DNA of 12,429 bases from Isohypsibius dastychi (taxonomy: Eukaryota > Tardigrada > Eutardigrada > Parachela > Isohypsibiidae). Position 1 is the stretch's first letter. The number at the start of each line of letters is the position of its first letter. The stretch is from assembly GCA_034696485.1 (NCBI GenBank), contig JAQIWT010001109.1, positions 1-12,429 on the forward strand, written 5' to 3'. Both the position numbers and the translations under genes were made by a program. The notes beneath the pieces were generated by a model. It saw only the letters and a list, made by a program, of their open reading frames with translations. It was not told the DNA's origin and did no database searches. Shown here piece after piece: positions 8,882 to 12,429 of the stretch.

Positions 8882-8887
8882 AATAAA
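8882..8887 (+). terminator. Polyadenylation signal AATAAA for the cullin
   Basis: A canonical AATAAA lies 22 bp after the modelled stop, followed by a G/T-containing stretch (gtgatattgggtgc). It supports the cullin transcript ending near 8900, so the last exon, whatever its exact frame, lies upstream. Confidence 0.6.
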
Positions 8888-9176
8888 AGATTAAGTGATA
8901 TTGGGTGCTAGATTTATATCATTACACAGTGCAGAGGAATAAATTCATATAAACGGATTGCAACAGAAACGTTACTAATGTATTTATTTATTATAAATTC
9001 TCAATGTATCTATCGTTAGGAGGTCAAATTTCAGTGTTTGAACAGCATGAATTACTCGGGAATATTGAAAATGGAACCTTTCAAAGTTAATAAACACAGT
9101 AGCTAACAAACATAATAAGACGGAAAATGTAATTTTCTGAGGTATTTCAAACAAAGACTCTGCACGTTGAACGAGT

Positions 9177-9314
9177 GTGAACAAGCGGAAAAAAATTCGC
9201 CACAGCGGGATTCGGATTTAAAGTCATGGGTTTGGTCGTTTTAGGATCTACATTTTGTGAGATTTGAGAGTACATAGATTTGTGCAATGTTTTAAAGTGT
9301 TGGCATTCTGCCAA
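9177..9314 (-). repeat. tRNA-derived SINE-like relic, copy 1
   Basis: On the minus strand, TGGCAGAATGC (one mismatch to the RNA polymerase III A-box consensus TRGYNNARNNG) is followed about 85 bp later by AATCCGAATCC (8 of 11 matches to the B-box GGTTCGAATCC) and a T-rich tail. The A-box sits in a perfect 6-bp inverted repeat (TTGGCA/TGCCAA, 9300-9314). The B-box end and tail resemble copy 2. No cloverleaf can be drawn, so this is a decayed element, not a tRNA gene. Confidence 0.4.
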
Positions 9315-9392
9315 ATCTAATCTAAAGGTCAATTTATATCAGAATATTCTCTAGGAATAATCAATTGAACAGTTGTTGTGGAAAACAACACA

Positions 9393-9459
9393 GTTCAGAT
9401 TGAGACCGAATTCAGAGTCAGTCTAAACTTAGAGAGGATTCATATACAGTGGTGATTTT
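9393..9459 (+). repeat. 67-bp direct repeat, copy 1
   Basis: It shares the words GTTCAGAT, GAATTCAGAG, CAGTCTAAA and ATATACAGTG, in the same order and at equal spacing, with 10055-10121. It is noncoding. It lies downstream of SINE-like copy 1, as the second repeat lies downstream of copy 2. Confidence 0.75.
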
Positions 9460-9687
9460 CCTCGTCATGTTATGGTCCATTAAACACCCGGCATACCATT
9501 GATGGCCGCGCAAGGTCCAGTCCGCTACAAGACAATAATAATTACATTGGCGAAAAAAAGCTTCATCCCATTAAGTACACAAGTGTGCAACGACATGTAC
9601 GAAATGGCAAAATGTAGCAGCATGTTCGTAGAAAATTTAACAATTACAGGATAAACTTGTAGACTCTGTTAGTAAGGTGGGTTGGAC

Positions 9688-9800
9688 GAAGTGAAAAAAA
9701 TGAAAGAAAAGTTGGTTACAGTGGGAATCGGACGCGTGTCATATGTTGTTCAATTAGCAGCTCGGTGAGTGCTTCAAAAGCGCTCTTTACCGCTACACTA
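9688..9800 (-). repeat. tRNA-derived SINE-like relic, copy 2
   Basis: The minus strand shows TAGTGTAGCGG (a full match to the A-box consensus) and, about 55 bp on, CGTCCGATTCC (B-box-like, 8 of 11), then an A/T-rich tail (ttttctttcatttttttcac). Between them GAGCGCT/AGCACTC can pair as an anticodon-like arm. The D, T and acceptor stems do not pair well, so I call it a tRNA-derived repeat rather than a functional tRNA. Confidence 0.45.
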
Positions 9801-10054
9801 CACCGGTGGTCGAAATATCCCGCAAATAATTCGAGAACACTGTTGCGTTTAATATTTTCAAACTAAGTCGTTTTTTTGGGTGTTTTATCCGGTGCCGGAC
9901 GGATGTCTGTATTAGTTTCCTTTTTTTCCATTCTCTCAGTTTGAGACGGTCCTTTGTTGTAGCCAAAGTAGGTTGGTTTGGTTTGATTGTATTTTATTTT
10001 ACTCGAATATAATCCAGATATGATCAAATGAATATTTTTGGTAAAATAAAATTT

Positions 10055-10121
10055 GTTCAGATCCAATCTGAATTCAGAGACAGTCTAAATCATGCAATGA
10101 TTAATATACAGTGTCGTATTT
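10055..10121 (+). repeat. 67-bp direct repeat, copy 2
   Basis: Second copy of the repeat at 9393-9459, equal in length and with the conserved words at the same spacing. The two are 662 bp apart. Confidence 0.75.
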
Positions 10122-10134
10122 TGATTGTTTTGAT

Positions 10135-10195
10135 GGGGGATGGGGTTGGTCATGAATGGAGTAATGGGTGAGTGGGGGAACGCGTGAGTTGGGGG
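10135..10195 (+). repeat. G-rich tract with quadruplex potential
   Basis: Five G-runs of 3-5 bases (10135-10139, 10142-10145, 10165-10167, 10174-10178, 10191-10195) lie on the plus strand about 120-180 bp before the next gene's start. Some loops are long, so a stable quadruplex is only possible, not shown. Confidence 0.45.
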
Positions 10196-10317
10196 AATGA
10201 AGAAACTAGCCCACACGTCAGTGCTTTTTCATTTATGCGCACTGTGTTTGACCAAATTTTCAGTTCCTGAGGTCTCTCCCATTTTGCACTTTGTGAACGC
10301 GATTTTCTCCCACAATC

Positions 10318-11941
10318 ATGCTACCTAGTCCGAAAGAACTCGTCATTCGTGCTTACGATACAACTGCCACCCAGAAACGATACCATCTGCAAGATAAATT
10401 TCTGGAAATGCCAGTGTCGACCAATGAGTATCATCTGGTGTCTGTTCTCCCGGTTTATGGAGTGAAGATCCAGAAGGACCCAGTTGGTTTGCAGAGTTTC
10501 ACAGCAGCTCACAAAGGACGCTATGTTTTCGCCAATCCTGAACAGGTATTCCAGGTTGTCCGCGTCTTTCCCCATCATCCGTCCGTTCCTGGCATTGCTG
10601 AAGGCCATTTGTCATACATGGTATGTAGAACATTTAAAATGGTCTGTGTGGTGCTGTGAGTGCATGGAAAGATTGCCACTCAGGTGGATGAGCATGGCTA
10701 CCCAAAGACAACCATAGCTAATCGTGAGGCATTGCCCTACATGTGGGAGTTACGCCCAGGCTCAGGTCCACGACTTTCCCCGGGAGGTCCACCCCATCTG
10801 GCGCAATTGAACTGGCGGGAGCGCACTGCTGTTGAAAACTGTCATCTTACGAAGAGCGAATATTTGGAAGAGCCGTATACGGGACAAGGTATGTTGTACA
10901 GTGGATTGCACTGAAAAGCTCAACTGAAGGCGTTCTGTATCGTTGTTATTGCTTTTAGCTCATTTTTTACCGCATCGATTTCCTCTGGGATTTCCGACTG
11001 ACTGGGAGAGGCACGTTTATTATCGAGTTGACTTTATGGAGGGGATCTATGTGGAAGAGAAATGTGCCTTCGTTATCAAAGTACTCGGCGTGATTAGCCA
11101 CGAATGGGAAATGACCTACAAGCCGAATGTTGACAACATCTCCGTCATGCATTCATCAGGGATGATTTTCAATGTGAGTACACTGCTATTGTTGTTATGA
11201 GATGGTTTTTCTTTGAAAAAATTTCACAATCCTTTCTGTTGGCAGATGCGAAGAATTGGGGCAGTGTTAGTTGGAATTTACGACCACAAACGAGGGGGTG
11301 TTGAGGAGATTGTGCGCTGCGAAAACTTCTGGTACTTGACGATCGATAGTCCTCCGCGCCTGCGAACTTGTGCCGCGACGGAGCGATTGACAGAAGTGGA
11401 AATGGCAGCTGTTGCTGAATTGCATTCCTTGTCCCCAAATATTGTGGAAATGCGCCATCAGGTCTATGCTCGCAACATTCCCAAGCATGAGCAATCCGAG
11501 GATCTTCCGGCATCAAATGTCTTCGGTCCGAGTCAGCACTGGCAAGGGCAATTTGTGCGAAATGGACGATGTTATATTCAGACGGTTGTCGGTGTGATGG
11601 GTCGCGATGAATTTCCGGACAATCAAGTCGACATCCCCAAGTGTCATCGTTATTTGATCGAATCCCCGATCGAGAAGTCCTGCCGTTATGTCGCAAGATC
11701 CGATGGGATGTTTTGGAAGCCAGTTCGCATGGCAACCAAGTGGAACTTTAAGAAGATGAAGGGCAATTATAGATTCACTGAAATTCCAGAAGAAGGCGGA
11801 CGAGGTGGCGCTCAACACGGAAATGTCGACAACGACCGATCCAGAGTTAACAACGACCCGGAAGCAAATGTCAACCGTGGCGTTGATGTGGAGAATATGA
11901 TTGTGGATGCGCCAGAAGTCGCCAACTGGCCACGAGAATAG
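10318..11941 (+). CDS. Hypothetical protein, four exons, 472 aa
   Basis: Exons are 10318-10620, 10684-10888, 10959-11173 and 11246-11941 (stop TAG). The introns (63, 70 and 72 bp) have gtatgt, gtatgt and gtgagt donors and cag/tag acceptors, and all joins are in phase. The start is the first ATG (MLPSPKELVIRAYDTTATQK), preceded by a short probable 5' untranslated region. The protein is soluble-looking, with no signal peptide or membrane helix. It is rich in aromatic and Pro residues, with WELRPGSGPRLSPGGPPHL near residue 122, VYYRVDFMEGIYVEEKCAFV near 190, and a globular C-terminal third (GVMGRDEFPDNQ, DGMFWKPVRMATKWNF). It ends in a low-complexity Asn/Asp/Arg tail (residues about 430-472). 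I do not recognise a family. All four exons are intact, so it is probably expressed. Confidence 0.8.
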
Positions 11942-12208
11942 CTCACTGCTAGAACCACCGAGGCCCGTAATGGCAGGGCGGAAACATCGCTGAAGTTGAG
12001 ATGATTGGTTTCTGTTTATTTTTTTCACTAGTGATGAGATAAGTTGTTGTTGTCGGACTGAACTTGTCGTTTATTTTGTTCTTGGTGTGAACTCTAAGGC
12101 TCCTTCTTAAATCGGGAAATGAATCGTGCATTTCTTTCGGCATCGGCGATTCACATGACCGTAATATTTCTGTACTAATAATGAAAGTTTCCGCGTTTCA
12201 TTTTCAGT

Positions 12209-12375
12209 AAACGATTTCATGTCATTTATCACATCTTTCGCAAGCATTTAGCCCAGTTTATGTTTGGGATATTGAATTGGAAGAAAAAGGATGCAAAATT
12301 CAAACTGAAAGATACCTACAACGTTTTAGAGAAAATGATGAAAAAACCTTTGTTGGCCATTAATATAGCTAAAGG
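12209..12375 (+). CDS. Partial exon of unknown gene at right edge
   Basis: After a strong acceptor (ttcattttcag, ending 12207) a plus-strand frame is open to a donor AAAG|GTAAAG at 12375/12376. It encodes a Lys-rich, helical-looking stretch (KRFHVIYHIFRKHLAQFMFG, then LNWKKKDAKFKLKD and LEKMMKKPLLAINIAK). The first in-frame Met is at 12260, so this could also be a first coding exon. The rest lies beyond the window. I do not recognise the family. Confidence 0.45.
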
Positions 12376-12429
12376 TAAAGACCACTGCGCACACCATTCG
12401 AACAACTCTCTCTGACAAACAAGCAAAAA

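Larger units (their letters stand above)
8900..10317. other. Gene-poor, repeat-bearing spacer
   Basis: No open frame here has splice context or recognisable composition. Short frames on the minus strand (8984-9184, 9147-9332, 9863-10066) look random. The stretch holds two tRNA-derived repeat relics, a pair of 67-bp direct repeats and a G-rich tract, annotated separately. Just before the next gene, an attttcag at about 10255-10262 could be a splice acceptor in its 5' untranslated region. Confidence 0.6.

Noticed and set aside
8984-9332. Minus-strand ORFs of 66 and 61 aa after the cullin
   Set aside because: They overlap the repeat relic, have no splice context and show random-looking composition.
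9688-9810. Functional tRNA gene on the minus strand
   Set aside because: A- and B-box-like words are present, but acceptor, D and T stems do not pair and no standard cloverleaf forms.
11169-12028. Long minus-strand ORFs of 188 and 171 aa
   Set aside because: They lie antisense to the last exon of the 472-aa gene, whose plus-strand frame has consistent splicing and phase.

Overview
The window is eukaryotic nuclear DNA with compact, intron-rich genes. Introns are mostly about 50-210 bp with GT..AG borders, there are no bacterial operons or ribosome binding sites, and coding frames join only when introns are removed. The gene content (a cullin of the CUL3 type, HP1-like chromodomain proteins) and the density suggest a compact-genome animal, possibly a nematode or another small invertebrate. 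I cannot fix the lineage from sequence alone. Exon models were built by hand from splice borders and phase, without transcript evidence.

Layout. 1-232: last visible exon of a minus-strand gene running off the left edge. 240-870: no supported gene. 871-1786: a four-exon minus-strand gene of unknown function (about 247 aa). Close by and head to head, about 1802/1884-2631: a small four-exon plus-strand gene (about 98 aa). 2868-5388, minus strand: a tandem duplication. Each unit holds a complete two-exon chromodomain gene of 110 or 109 aa (copy A 2868-3409, copy B 4356-4897), preceded on the same strand by a second conserved coding exon (3566-3789 and 5038-5213) that weakly resembles the Alba/RNase P Pop7 fold. 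5466-8860, plus strand: a divergent cullin of about 770 aa in about 13 exons, with the neddylation lysine kept. It shares a 77-bp start-to-start spacer with the minus-strand unit B. 8900-10300: gene-poor, with two decayed tRNA-derived (SINE-like) repeats, a pair of 67-bp direct repeats and a G-rich tract. 10318-11941, plus strand: an intact four-exon gene for a 472-aa protein I do not recognise. 12209-12375: an exon of a plus-strand gene running off the right edge.

Functional links: CUL3 scaffolds ubiquitin ligases, and chromodomain proteins read methylated histone tails. The head-to-head arrangement of the cullin with chromodomain unit B could give shared transcription, but nothing shows that they act in one pathway. 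The most informative part of the window is the chromodomain pair. The copies share an intron position and phase, but differ at one residue of the methyl-lysine cage (Tyr in A, His in B).
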